Below the pieces are notes generated by a model. It worked only from the letters and a program-made list of their open reading frames with translations. It was not told the origin of the DNA and made no database searches. A stretch of DNA of 64,000 nt from Vanilla planifolia (lineage: Eukaryota; Streptophyta; Magnoliopsida; Asparagales; Orchidaceae), in NCBI GenBank assembly GCA_023846275.1, contig CM043875.1:2353569-2417568 (forward strand). The letters are read 5' to 3'. The translations under genes were made by a program, and so were the position numbers. Below are positions 13,101-24,179 of this stretch, piece by piece; positions within the stretch are counted from its first letter, which is position 1; each line of letters opens with the position of its first letter.

Positions 13101-16100
13101 TTCTACATTTACTTTATCCTAAAGTTATCAAATGTATTTAGATGGAATACACTTCTGATCAAAAAAAGGTATAAATGTTATTCATTAATCAAAAAATAAT
13201 TCTATAACTATATAAATGCTACATTCTTTGAACATCAATGATATTATCCCCCAAGTTTGATATTCATGAGGGAAAAAACTTCACACAAAAATACCAACTT
13301 TAGAATCTCAACACGAAAATCAATGCCTTAGATATCCTCCAAACCTCATCAAATCCATCAATGATTGGATAGTCATCTATTCTTACTCACCAAAATGATC
13401 CAAATAAAACGACTATTTCATATCTTAAATCATCTCTTGAGATGTCAAAACTCTCAAGCCCTTATTCTCCAAACATTATTCAGCCAAGTCATAACAGTGA
13501 ACTCACAAATATCTATTACTCGTGTACTACTCAATCCAAGAATAATAAAGATTTTATCACCTATTCTACATGGAAAAGGAACCAAAATGAGATAGAACAA
13601 GTATCTCTTGAGAAAATTCGATAATTAGATCTTAATTTAAGATCAAAAGATCCACAAGGTAATCCTAAACCCAAAACTTCTAAAAATAATAAGCTATCTA
13701 TTGTAGTGAGAAAAGGTGTTGGAGAGTGCAAAAAGAGTCAAATTTATAATTTTGTGTCATATCCATGTCTATTTAACAAATAAAAGACATTCATGACAAG
13801 TTTAGACTACATACAAAATATTTTGATGTCATATGAAATATTTTTATTTTATAATTTTTTTTAATTTCATAAGATTTTTATGTCAAAAATTTGAGTCTAT
13901 TTTTTTCTAGTTATTATATGAATTATTATCTATAAGAAGGGTTGTATATTACTTTTTTAGATAAAAATAAACAAATTTATCTTTCTCAATTTCCTTAATT
14001 AGATGAATTCCAAACTTGAGAGATAGTTTTTCATTTTAAACCATTACTTTAAAATGTCTAGTTAAGGATGCATGCATCAAACACTGGAACAAACCACATG
14101 ACAGAAGCATTATGCATTAAAAAAATGAAGGTTATCAAATAGGCATAAGCCTTGAAGAATAAACATAGCATCACAACTATTTGTAAAGCAGAAGTATACA
14201 TTGTAAAAAAAGTTCTTTTCACTATTAAGCATATTCTTGGCATTTAATAAATTCACCAAAATATAGCACGGAAGAAATATACTTTATGGTAGATCCTCCT
14301 TTTCCAATAATAGCACCACATGAACTATTTGGAACAATAAGCCTCACTTTTGTCCTAGTATCATCATCATTATTATCTTCAGCCTGTTCAGTAGAAGAGA
14401 TTAAACAATCTTTGAAAGCCAACAAGAACAAATAACGTAAAAGGTATGCAAGATACCTCAATCATCAATTTCTCTAGAATCAGTTCTAGTGCTTTAATTA
14501 TCTCATTAAATTCTCCAGATACCATGATTATCCTGTCAGATGTTCCAGGAAAGAATTCATGGTTCCGCGACAACTGAATACGAGCCCCAGTTAGAGACTG
14601 AAATTCTGCAATTGTGGCTCCACCCTTTCCAATTATGGACCCAGCTGCCATATTTGATACGAGAAACCTAAGTTGCGTTGGCCTCTCTTTGTCATCTGAT
14701 GTAGGAAAATTTATTTTTGAGCAGTAAGAAAGCAAGACAACTATAATAAGAAAGGAATTTATGATAGCGAGCAAATAACTCGTGTACAAGCAAATGAAGG
14801 AACAAACAGACCAAAATGAAATTAATGTTTTCTAGATTCAGCGGTGTGGTGAACTTGTATTTATTGATCTTTCTATGATTTGATATTCAAACTTAAATAC
14901 AGAGCATGCATTACAACAATCAAGTAGCTGAATACAAGGGAACATAAAAAACAAGAGAAGAAAACACAAACAATAATTTGCACACTAAAGAATACACCAG
15001 CTATAGTTTCTAAGAATATTATCATGCAGAATATTTATCGAAGCAAAAACTGCTATCTGTCAACATGTATAGGGGCGACTTGAAAAATGCAGGAAGTGTT
15101 AATCCCCATACAAATAACAGCAGATCACTTAAAAATTGACAAATAATCCAAAGAAAAATGGAAACAATAATTTCGTTGTAGATCAGAAGAATAGACACAA
15201 CTCAAATTAACAGCAAGCCAAAAATAGTTCACTAGTCTTTGTATGTTGTTACAAGTACGAGATTTCCAAAGAGCTTAAGAGCTACTGAAGCAGATCTCCA
15301 CGGAGTAAAAGCTCTTGCAGGTTTAAAACTTAGACTTAGAAGAGCTCAAACAATGGATCCCTCTATAAAAAGAACTAGCTTAACAATACAAAATTTACAC
15401 ACAAGCAAAGCCAATAGAATTAAACAACCCAATAAGGGCAAAGATGCCTTTATTAACAGTGAATTTGTAGTAAATAAGGCACAAGGGCCCTGCAATTTGG
15501 GTTCATTGAGCAATCATCATAGTCATCGCCTAGAATGAATACCACATCACCATTTAGCCAAAAAGATAGAAGTAAATCTACCATTACCTTTTAAGATCTT
15601 TTAATCTTCAACATTCTCAAAATATTCCTATTCAACAAGACAAGATAATATTTCTTTGGTATTCATGCAACCTCAATTGCTCTCTTTTATCAACTGCTCA
15701 AACGATAGTCACAGCCTTAAATCAATAATAACCCAGGGACTCTATTATAATCAATAGCTTGTTCTATGTTCTTGTGTGTGTACTTTGTCCTCTACTTATT
15801 TTCTATAAAATGTTGCACTATAACTCTTGCTTGGATTGAGTGGTACACCCATTGTTGGGTTTTCTTTAATATAATGCTTAAGGTTTTCCTAAGCAATACA
15901 TTTAAACAACAATAAATAAATATTAAATATTTAAATTACTGTAAAAACATCCATATGATCAGAATTGCATTTCATTTTCTTGAATTCAGATGCAAAATCA
16001 AGCTTCTAATAAGCACACACGTCAAACAGACTGGATTGGTATTGATACATACTTTGATTGACAAATTATTTTTCTAAAAATATATTTTAAATATTTCCAT

Positions 16101-19100
16101 GGGTGAAATAATGCCTATGATAGTTATAAAATGAGAAGAATGATACACAAGATACAAGAAGTGGGACTATTAAATATTGAAATGGAAATAAAAGAACATT
16201 AGGTCCTAAAGATGCAAACATTTGCAAAACAAATCTTAGCGTTTAATCCTTAATGCAGCAACATAATAAGTATCAATGATAAATCATTCGAGATTGAACC
16301 CTCGAGTCCCAATTACTCAAGGTCCCCTTAAAACCTAACAACTCAAGGCCGAAACCTAAAAATGCAATTGCTCGAGACCACACAACTCGAGGCCAAACCC
16401 TCAAGATCCAATACTCGAAATCCGTGAGATCTAGTATTCAAGGCTAGACCTTCAAAATTTAGTACTTGAGATCAACACTAGCCCCTTGAGATGCATCCAT
16501 TCAAAGTTAGTCTTTGCTAGCCCAACTACTTGAGCCAAAGCTCTCAAGAAAGACTAGACGTAAGTTGGTTTTTCTACCAGCCATCATAAAAGAGAAGAAG
16601 AGAACAGCCCAAGGTCAATTGTCTTGGGGGCAAATATAGGATCAATTAATAAAAATCAAACCACCTAAAAAATCATAGTATTCATTTTCTTATTTTCTTT
16701 AATGTTCTTTAAATTATGCACTTACTCTCTTGTGTGCATTAAATATTTTACCTTTCTACATTGTGAAATTAGGATTGTGTTCAAACGTGTTTTTGCAAAC
16801 ACTATAAAAGCTTAATCTAAGTTTGGAGCAAGGATAGCTTACTTCAAGGCTTTGTGTAAATGTGAGGTGTCAACTCTAGGGTCTTGTATGGAGGTCAATA
16901 AGATGTTTAGTATTAGCCACGAGAGAAAGACGAGATATAAGTTGATTTTTCCACCACCTATCATGAAAGAGAGGAAGAAAAAGAACTAGCCAATGTCAAT
17001 TGGCTTGAGGGCAAATATAAGATCAATTAATAAGAGTCAAACCATCTAAAAAATCATAGTATTCATTTTCTTACTTATTTTATTTCATATTCTTTAAATT
17101 ATCAACTTACTCTCTTGTGTGCATTAAATATTTTACCATTTTACATTTTGAAATTAGGATTATGTTCAAACATGTTTTTTTAAAAAAATTATCATCAAAT
17201 GCACCATCTGATAAACTTTTTTTGGATATTAATTTGTAACTTAAGTTTCTATCCGAAGATTATTCAATCATCTGATAGTTAATCCGATAGTTTCAAGGAA
17301 AATTTTAAGTTGTCATCAAAACCTAATCAAACCATTAATGCACAATTTAATATATCAAAGTAGATGAAAATAATGAATATCACAACATGTGATCAAATGA
17401 ACAACCCATCCAATGGGTTTCAAAGGCTAAAAAAAAGCTTTTATAAAGGTTTTATGAGACCTAATCAATCTAAATGCTACTTTAAATATTAAGGATTAAG
17501 AAAGGTTGAGGACACGTTGCATTGCACATTCAGTGACTTTAGGACATTTTAGTAGCCTTATTCCTCCATAAATGGGACTTACTTAGCTGTACATAGTATG
17601 GAGCTTTCACTTGTCATACCAAAGCATTGCTCCACAAAAGTTTAACTGCTGCTATTTGAGAGGAAGCTATTGAGATCAATTGTTGTATCTTTTAGCTTCA
17701 GATTTAGTAAGCTTTAATATTGCATTTTATTCATCCCATGAGCCAAATGTTATCAATTTAGGACTTGTATTTTTTTTACTCTATTTGAGAGTTTGGTGAG
17801 ATTTTTCTTTGATTTTGCACACACAATAAAAGCTTGATCCAAGTTTGAGCAAGGATAACTTACTTCAAGGTTATGTAAATGTAAGGCATCAACTTTGGGG
17901 TCTTGTATAAAGGTGAATAAGATGTTTAGTATTAGCCACTAGAGAAAGACTAGATATAAGTTGGTTCTTTCACCGGCTATCATAAAAGAGAGGAAGAAAG
18001 AGAACTGCTCGAAGTCAATTGGCGTGGGGGCAAATATAAGATCAATTAATAAGAGCCAAACCACCTAAAAAATCGTAGTATTCATTTTCTTACTTATTTT
18101 CTTTCAGGTTCTTTAAATTATGCACTTACTCTCTTGTGTGCATTAAATATTTTACCTTTCTACTATGTGAAATTGGGATTGTGTTCAAACTTGGTTTTGT
18201 AAAAACAATTATCACCTAATTTACCCCTCCTCCCCCCTCTTTTGTGTCTCCATGGGTCAACACAAGTAAAATCTCAACATTTTATCCTTCATGTAGTCAC
18301 TTGTTAAGCATTGACAACAAACCATTCGAGACCAAACCCTCAAGACCTAACAACTCAAGATCAAACCCTCAAGTTCTACTTACACCAGGATAGACCCTTG
18401 AAACCGAACAACTCAAGGTCAAACCCGTTAGATCTAATAATCAAGTCTAGACCCTAGAGATCCAGCAACTAAGATTCAATGATCAAGACTAGCCTGTCAA
18501 CATCTAGAATATGGAGCATACACTTTATCCTATAAAGGCGAGCCAATTATGGCATGATTGTTAAGAGTTATCAGCAAGCAACCCTTTTAATTTAGGCACT
18601 CGTTTCAAATGTCTCAACCATTATTGGGGTAATGACACTATCACTGCCACTTGGGAATGAGTGTTATTTGAATAATATCATTCTCTTAGATGCGTGTTCT
18701 TTTTCCAAGGAGATAAGCCATTATCAAGTTTAATTATTTCCATATGCATGCTTATCTAAGAAGATAAGTTGTATAAATTAACTTATAGCTTGATTAAGGA
18801 GAGGCAAATCGTCTACTTGAGAGAGAGACCTTACAAATTCCTATATTTTCTCATTTTCTAATTGAAGCTTCCTCCACCCATGAGTATTCCACTATTTCTT
18901 TTCTTGACTCCTATAACCAGACTCTCTAGTTTTCAATTAAGTAAAATTTTATTAAACTCTCTAAACCCAATCTTCACATCAATAAGTCCCTAGACAAGAA
19001 AGATTTTATATCAAACTAGACACCATTAACTAGTTTTGCTACAGAACTAAAAAAATGTGCTTAAAGAAAACTACTACAACCAAATTCATGCATAGTTATA

Positions 19101-19918
19101 TTATTACCTAGGAATCAATGTTATTGGTCATCTACACGTTAAATAATCAGGCTACAGCTTCAACATAAAATTTAAATCATCAAATTCCATTGAGTACAGA
19201 AAACCTAAATCTCGCAACATTAACAGTGCAATTATAATGCCAATTTCTATGAACTTCATTTAGTTATAAAAAAACTTGAACATTGTGAAATCAGAACACA
19301 ACACAAAGCGCCTTGTCTGGACATGCCTCCGGTAGATGATGATGTTCCGTAGATGTTTAATGCTCTGTAGAAAGAAGACCATCAGTACTACTATCATTGG
19401 AACAAACGAATTGCTCTATAAGTACCTGGCATAAGAAGAAGAAATTTGTAGAGAGAGCACCCATGCCAGGTAAAGCTTTCGATTCTCTCCTATAAACTTA
19501 CCAACTTACATAAAATTACAGAGGCAAACAATCACACCACTTCACTGGTCAAATCGACAGGTGTCCAAGTAAAAGAACATGCTGCAGAAATGGTACTCCA
19601 ATAATGGTAAAACGCAGTACAGGAGGCAAAAATCAGCTTAATCTGAGCATCAAAGCAATCATGCAATTAAGAAGACCAATTTCCTGACAACCAATTTGCT
19701 GCCAAGTTATTTCGGCATTACGGTCACGCCTACTAACCAATGCGAGCAGCTCATATTTCCGATCGCCGCAGAGCAATAGCAGAAAATGTAAACAAGTAGG
19801 TAATATCAACAGAGAGGCCGATAAAGGTCACCTCACCTGAGGAGGGAGATCTTGGATAAACATAAGGCTTCGATCCGGCATCATCAGCAGGTGAATAGGC
19901 CAAGTCAGAGGATTCCAT
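862..19918 (-). CDS. BTR1: BTR1-like protein with three KH domains (PCBP/NOVA type), 8 exons
   Basis: RNA-binding protein resembling Arabidopsis BTR1, a protein known to bind tobamovirus RNA; likely acts in RNA metabolism. Exons in transcript order: 19918-19837, 14695-14457, 14383-14283, 6665-6469, 2199-2084, 1378-1250, 1113-1052, 949-862. They total 1014 nt, giving 337 aa plus TGA. All introns are GT-AG and every junction keeps frame. KH1 is about residues 35-103 with GKGG at 50-53, KH2 about 119-190 with GKGG at 134-137, and KH3 about 264-333 with GRGG at 277-280. A linker rich in Gly, Pro, Tyr and Met (about 195-262) separates KH2 and KH3. The length fits the family (about 330 aa). The start at 19918 gives [13 protein letters not shown] and is the first ATG of this frame. 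Introns 1, 3 and 4 are 5.1, 7.6 and 4.3 kb and full of repeats, yet no exon is damaged. Exact function in this plant is inferred. Confidence 0.93.
2650..6300 (-). mobile_element. Degraded LTR retrotransposon in BTR1 intron 4 (probable)
   Basis: Two diverged direct copies, about 2680-3100 and 5855-6230, share blocks such as CATTAATTTT and AATACCCA in the same order and look like old LTRs. Between them the minus strand shows an LTR-element-like leader near 5800-5850 (containing TTGGCGTAGAGCTCCAC), then an ATG near 5740 opening a broken gag-like frame. A 108-aa minus-strand frame at 4676-5002 and an 89-aa one at 4203-4472 lie in the internal region. I could not identify their domains. Ends, target-site duplication and class are not established. 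It lies inside the intron and does not touch exons. Confidence 0.35.
7102..7130. repeat. Poly(A) tract, 29 bp, in BTR1 intron 3
   Basis: An uninterrupted run of 29 A on the plus strand. It could be the tail of a retroposed sequence or slippage-grown. No retroposon body was recognised next to it. Confidence 0.9.
9656..10255. repeat. Tandem duplication, 302-bp period, two copies
   Basis: Copy 1 starts at 9656 and copy 2 at 9958, both opening AGAGATGCAT. They stay closely similar to about 9955 and 10250, with scattered substitutions and a few small indels. It lies in intron 3 of the BTR1-like gene. High identity compared with surrounding repeats suggests a fairly recent event. Confidence 0.9.
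10421..10441. repeat. (AAAT)n microsatellite
   Basis: About five units of AAAT in BTR1 intron 3. Confidence 0.7.
11154..11471 (+). repeat. 5' LTR of the Ty1/copia remnant
   Basis: Opens TGTT at 11154 and ends just before the tRNA-Met-like primer binding site at 11474. Its last 80 bp match the 3' LTR well, while its first 60 bp match only loosely. Confidence 0.6.
11474..11487 (+). other. Primer binding site of the copia remnant (initiator tRNA-Met type)
   Basis: TGATATCAAAGCCA differs by two bases from the TGGTATCAGAGCCA used by many plant copia elements and sits directly after the 5' LTR. Confidence 0.6.
12440..13260 (+). pseudogene. Copia gag-pre-integrase/integrase core, broken
   Basis: The frame at 12444-12650 reads [16 protein letters not shown] then [15 protein letters not shown], matching the copia pre-integrase zinc-finger end (C-x2-C...AKH) and the start of the integrase core (first catalytic Asp in HCDIWGPS). 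Across stops and frameshifts the plus strand continues with sequence alignable to the rest of the core (ATYLINRMPS-like [10 protein letters not shown], then a GYKCY motif near 13170). It cannot encode a working protein. Confidence 0.75.
13717..13998 (+). repeat. 3' LTR of the Ty1/copia remnant
   Basis: Opens TGTTGGAGAG directly after the purine-rich tract 13707-13716. Its tail aligns with the end of the 5' LTR at 11390-11471. The exact right end is uncertain by a few bases. Confidence 0.6.
16260..18510. repeat. Composite repeat cluster in BTR1 intron 1, probably LTR-retrotransposon derived
   Basis: Three direct copies of a block (about 16548-16800, 16921-17190, 17940-18200) share GAAAGAC..AGA..TAAGTTG, GGCAAATATA.GATCAATTAATAA and TACTCTCTTGTGTGCATTAA. 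Copies two and three also share a leader (16801-16920 and 17820-17940) beginning AATAAAAGCTT-like. On each side lies a stretch of short degenerate repeats built on CTCGAG or CTCAAG plus AACCCTCAAGA (16280-16540 and 18320-18490). The right end carries a C-rich stretch (18225-18240) and TGGGTCAACA, a combination seen near plant LTR ends. No pol domain is seen, so the class is open. Confidence 0.7.
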
Positions 19919-20140
19919 GGCTAGGAGAGACTAAGATGGTGAGTATTCACAGCATTCGAATTTGGGAGGACTGAGATGCTCGATCTAGATGGCCAACGAC
20001 GATTTAGGTTTTCTTCTACCACCTGACGACGGGATTCGACCTTCTCAGATCGCTGGATGATGAAGCGAGTTAGCCTTAAGAAAAAAAATAATATTAAAAC
20101 AAAAAACGCACTTTGACTTCGAGGACAAACCAACCAGATA
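19919..20140 (-). promoter_or_regulatory. 5' UTR and promoter-proximal region of the BTR1-like gene
   Basis: A more GC-balanced stretch directly upstream of the ATG at 19918 (minus), ending where the sequence turns AT-rich near 20080. The transcription start was not located. The purine/pyrimidine mix is typical of a plant leader. Confidence 0.35.
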
Positions 20141-20159
20141 ATAAATTAATATTCAAACC

Positions 20160-23100
20160 TAACACGTGAGCCAATAACAATTTTATCATGTCAATAAATA
20201 TTATTAAAATATAGATTCTCTCTATGAATAATTTAAGAATTTTAAAAATGAATCTGTCAAAAATACTAGAAAAAATTAAATTTAGATAAAAATAATTTGT
20301 TAAAATACGATATTTTAAATTTTAAAAATATTTTAAAAAAACTTATTTAAACATTTCAATGAAAATAGGTCTTGCATTTTTACTTTTTTCTTATATTCTT
20401 TTTTAATAACCAAAATGACACATGAGAAACTGTATTATTACATGGAACTTGCACTCATTTGTATTAAGTTTTCTCCACAATTTATTATCATACATATATA
20501 TTGATTTTAATATCTTTTTATGAAGCTTAAAATCACAACATACTATCAATAGAAATGAAAATTCATTTAATCAGATCTTACAATCATTTTCAATTCCTAC
20601 TCATCAAGCACTTTCTAATTTAGCCTCTTTCATAGAGCTCGTATATTGCTTTTTTATATTTCTCAATGTTTAACTTGAGTACCTAAAAGTATTAATGTCA
20701 AATATGGGTTCAACCACTATCATAAGCTCGATAAATATAAGAATACAATCATCACATGTATATTATTATACTTAGGTCTTGCCACATGCAAGATTATGGT
20801 TTAATATAATCAGCTATAATATGTTATATTATTCATAAGCATATTTAAACAATCACATGTGCATTATGTTGTAATCTTTTCTTTTATTTAATAGCATTTG
20901 CTTAAGAGTTCTTTTCTCTTAATCAATTGTCTGCTTTATGGTAGTCAACATCCTCTTATTCTCTTTCTCCTAAGTAAGCAAGTAGGGTCGCCTCCATTTC
21001 ATTAAATCTTTAATTATTTAGAAACCAACACTATCTATTATCTTATTAAAGGGACATGAAGTAGTTTCTTTTTTATTATTTTGCATACCTTGCTCTTTGC
21101 CTTAGGTATGAGCTTTTATGTTATTATTTCACATGGCTCTTAGCTATTATCTTCCACATGTCTTTTTCATATATTTCATAATCATGTCATTATGTACCCA
21201 CATCATTTATATAGTGAATTTTAACAATAAGATTACTCTATTTACATTTCACATTCCAATGCATATAATTCTTAATCGGGGCATACATGTGTATTCATGT
21301 AACTCATGTCCATGTTATCATGTATTAACACAATCTATTTAACAAATTATTAATTTATCAATGGTGTGAACTAGTTATCATATGTGAAGCAATATAACAT
21401 TATATCATTTCATATAAGTTTAACTAGTTATTAGCTATACAATATTACATCATTCATAACATACAAAATAACTATGTAGAATACTTGCCTAAATACTAAA
21501 AGGTTTTGTATCCTCTTTCTCTCTGTCTTTCTTGTCCTACAACCATAAATAGAACATACATTATATTTATGTTAATATGCTCAATAAACATACTCGACAA
21601 ATATTAACTGCATAAATTGGCACCTTAGACCTACTAAATTAAGGCTTTCTTAGTCTGATTTGGCAATTTATCGACCCATCAAATAGTTTGATCCTTTTCC
21701 ATTAGTTATCTAATGCTCATTTGAAAAAATATCAAATGCTTAGATGCATTCGTTTGACTTACCATCTGATTGCTCCCAAGTCCTTATCAAATCATCCATT
21801 TCTCATGACAAACTATCCAATCCATATTGAACATTCACTTGATCATCTGACAAGCATCTAATAGATACCTAAGACCCTTTTTTATCAAAATTCATGGATT
21901 ATTCAAATACACATGTTATTCCTTTTGACATGCAATTGGATGGTCATTAGATCAATAAGTGTCTAATTATAATATCTTTAAACTAGAGGTAATGATTTTA
22001 TATAAGTTTTAAAGATTTTGAATTATAAAACGTTATAAAAATTACTATTTTAAAGTTGATTGAAGATCTCATAATGGTGAAGGAATTTTTTTATCCCAAA
22101 TATAAATAAAATTGATGTTTATAATTATTTTGAGCTATTTAAAACTTTTGAAAATTTATTTTTTTTATAATTTTTTAAAAATATTGTAAGTTTTTAGAAA
22201 AATATCATATAGTACGACATGAGTAAATCGTACAATATCATTGAGTGAGAAGGAATAAAATAGGCTTATTTGAGAATATCATATTATATAATCGCAAACA
22301 TTGTATAATACAATAAAAGGAGAATAAATATGAAGAATAAATCAAAAGATACATATAATAAAATTATGTCCATTATATATTTACGATATTATATTGGATA
22401 GTCCAATGCCATAACAAATTGATGTTCGATAAGGTGAGAGAAAGAATACATAGATCATGTGATATAATTAGAAACATCATATAAGCATGACGAGATAACT
22501 GATAAAAAATAAATATATCATATAATATGATAATAGATATTATATAATATGATGTAAAAATAATACCTTAGCATGATTAAGTTTATTGCATACATACGAT
22601 CAATGCGATTAATTGTAGACCAAGAGAAATATCATAAGTTATGTAGCAAGGGATGAAAGATCAGATAGAATGATGATGTATAAACAAAAAAGTCTTTAAA
22701 TCCTAAAATGGTGAATGACTAAGAAAACACATGGAGAAAATTACAATCAATGATACACCATTATATTTGAAAGAGAAAAAAGATAATGAGATATTTGTAT
22801 GAAAAAATATGATCATAAGAAGAAGATGAATGATTGAGAATATGAGGAGATATTGAATGTATATAAAACTAGAGGCGATAAAACTTAGAAAAAATTTGAA
22901 AAAAACTTGAATATATTAGCTTTAACTGAGAGCACTAGAGAAAAGAGAAAAATAAGAGATTCTATCAAGAGTTGGAAAAAAGAATGCATGAGGACTTAAG
23001 TAAGAATTAATATAAATCACGAGAGAAAAAATAGTGTTAATACTATAATATTATTATAATAGTATTATAGCATTTGAGAAAAGAAAGAGAAAGTAGTGTT

Positions 23101-24000
23101 AATATTATAACATTATTTTGATTCACGATGTGACTACTATATTCAAAAGCAAGTTAGATAATATTGTACGTGTATATGTGCGGTGACCATTACTTGGTCT
23201 TTCTCAAATTTTGTGCCAAGACATTTAATTATTTTATTTTTCTTTTTCTCATTTCCAAAAACACATGAAAAGTAATTTTTTTTATGAAACATGTAATTAA
23301 AACGCTTTATAAACAAACTCTATTTTAATAATTGTTTTAAAACATTATGGAAGCACATTGAAAATAGTTTTGCATTTACATCAAAATTTTCTAATAAGAT
23401 TCCATTTAAACCTTAAAACAACCAAAACCTTTAAAATGTCATAGTTCATACATTACTCCACTCAATAAAAACTTAACCAATGTCATGACATAAGTTCTAT
23501 TACATGTCAATCATTACACAAAAAAAAGATACCATCATAACCATTACAACACTAATGAGAGGATGTAAGCATCCTTTAGGTCAAATTAGAATGATCTGTC
23601 CTTAAGTGCTCTCCTATATTCACATGATATATGGTGTGTCTCATTTTACTTAAAAATATTAAATCAAAAATATGATATAGCCAACCATTGCTATCAACTC
23701 CATCTCAAATATCCAACTTATATTCACCACATATATAAATTGTCAATGATGCTCAAATCTTCATCTTAATACTATGAAAATAGCTGGCTTATAATGTAAA
23801 TATAAGAAATGAGTCTCAAAAAACTCAATGGATAAATCATAAATAACAAGATATAAAAAAATAAATATAAAAAATATTGATTGAAATATTTAATATATTA
23901 AATATATATTATAAAGTCAAAACAAGTTTCATAACAAAATTAAAATTTGGTTTATTATAGTTCTTTTCTTATAGCTTCTCTTCGTCCCTTTCACATCTTA
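20160..24000. other. AT-rich intergenic spacer, no gene seen
   Basis: Stop-rich in all frames. Stretches around 22190-22560 and 23030-23110 are full of TATAATA and ATCATATTATAT words and look like degenerate repeats. Nothing with a recognisable domain was found. Confidence 0.5.
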
Positions 24001-24108
24001 CCCAAATGATGTAAGAATCGCAAACGGCAAAATCACAAAGCTACCCCTTCACTCTTCAAGCTCCCTATCTTCCTGCTCTCCTTTCTCCATCACTTCCCAA
24101 ACACTACC

Positions 24109-24167
24109 ATGGTTTTCTTTCCACACAGTTTAGGCTTATCCTCTCGAACAATGCTATCGCTTAATAG
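24109..24167 (+). other. Possible orphan first exon (weak)
   Basis: A 5'-UTR-like CT-rich stretch (24030-24108) precedes ACCATGG at 24107-24113. The frame gives MVFFPHSLGLSSRTMLSLN and ends at AG|GTTAAT, a possible splice donor. The Ser/Arg-rich start resembles an organelle-targeting peptide. No following exon was found before the transposon nest at 25.7 kb, so this may be a gene fragment or chance. Confidence 0.15.
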
Positions 24168-24179
24168 GTTAATTTCCCT

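Larger units (their letters stand above)
11154..13998 (+). mobile_element. Decayed, internally deleted Ty1/copia retrotransposon with both LTRs
   Basis: The 5' LTR is about 11154-11471 and the 3' LTR about 13717-13998. Their ends align (ATGAATTATCATTT with ATGAATTATTATCT, GGTTGTATACT with GGTTGTATATT, CTCAATTTCCT in both). A primer binding site resembling the initiator tRNA-Met site (TGATATCAAAGCCA, compared with the usual TGGTATCAGAGCCA) follows the 5' LTR. A purine tract TGAGAAAAGG precedes the 3' LTR, which opens TGTTGGAGAG. The internal part holds broken copia integrase sequence but no recognisable reverse transcriptase or RNase H, so much of pol is lost. It lies in BTR1 intron 3 in opposite orientation to the gene. 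No clean target-site duplication was found. Confidence 0.75.

Noticed and set aside
15239-15538. 99-aa plus-strand frame in BTR1 intron 1
   Set aside because: No recognisable domain, no splice context and no conserved composition; treated as chance.
22190-22560. Recurrent ATCATATTATAT words here, at 35.8-36.9 kb and at 45.8-46.2 kb, considered as a dispersed element
   Set aside because: The similarity is limited to simple A/T words and no collinear alignment could be followed by eye.
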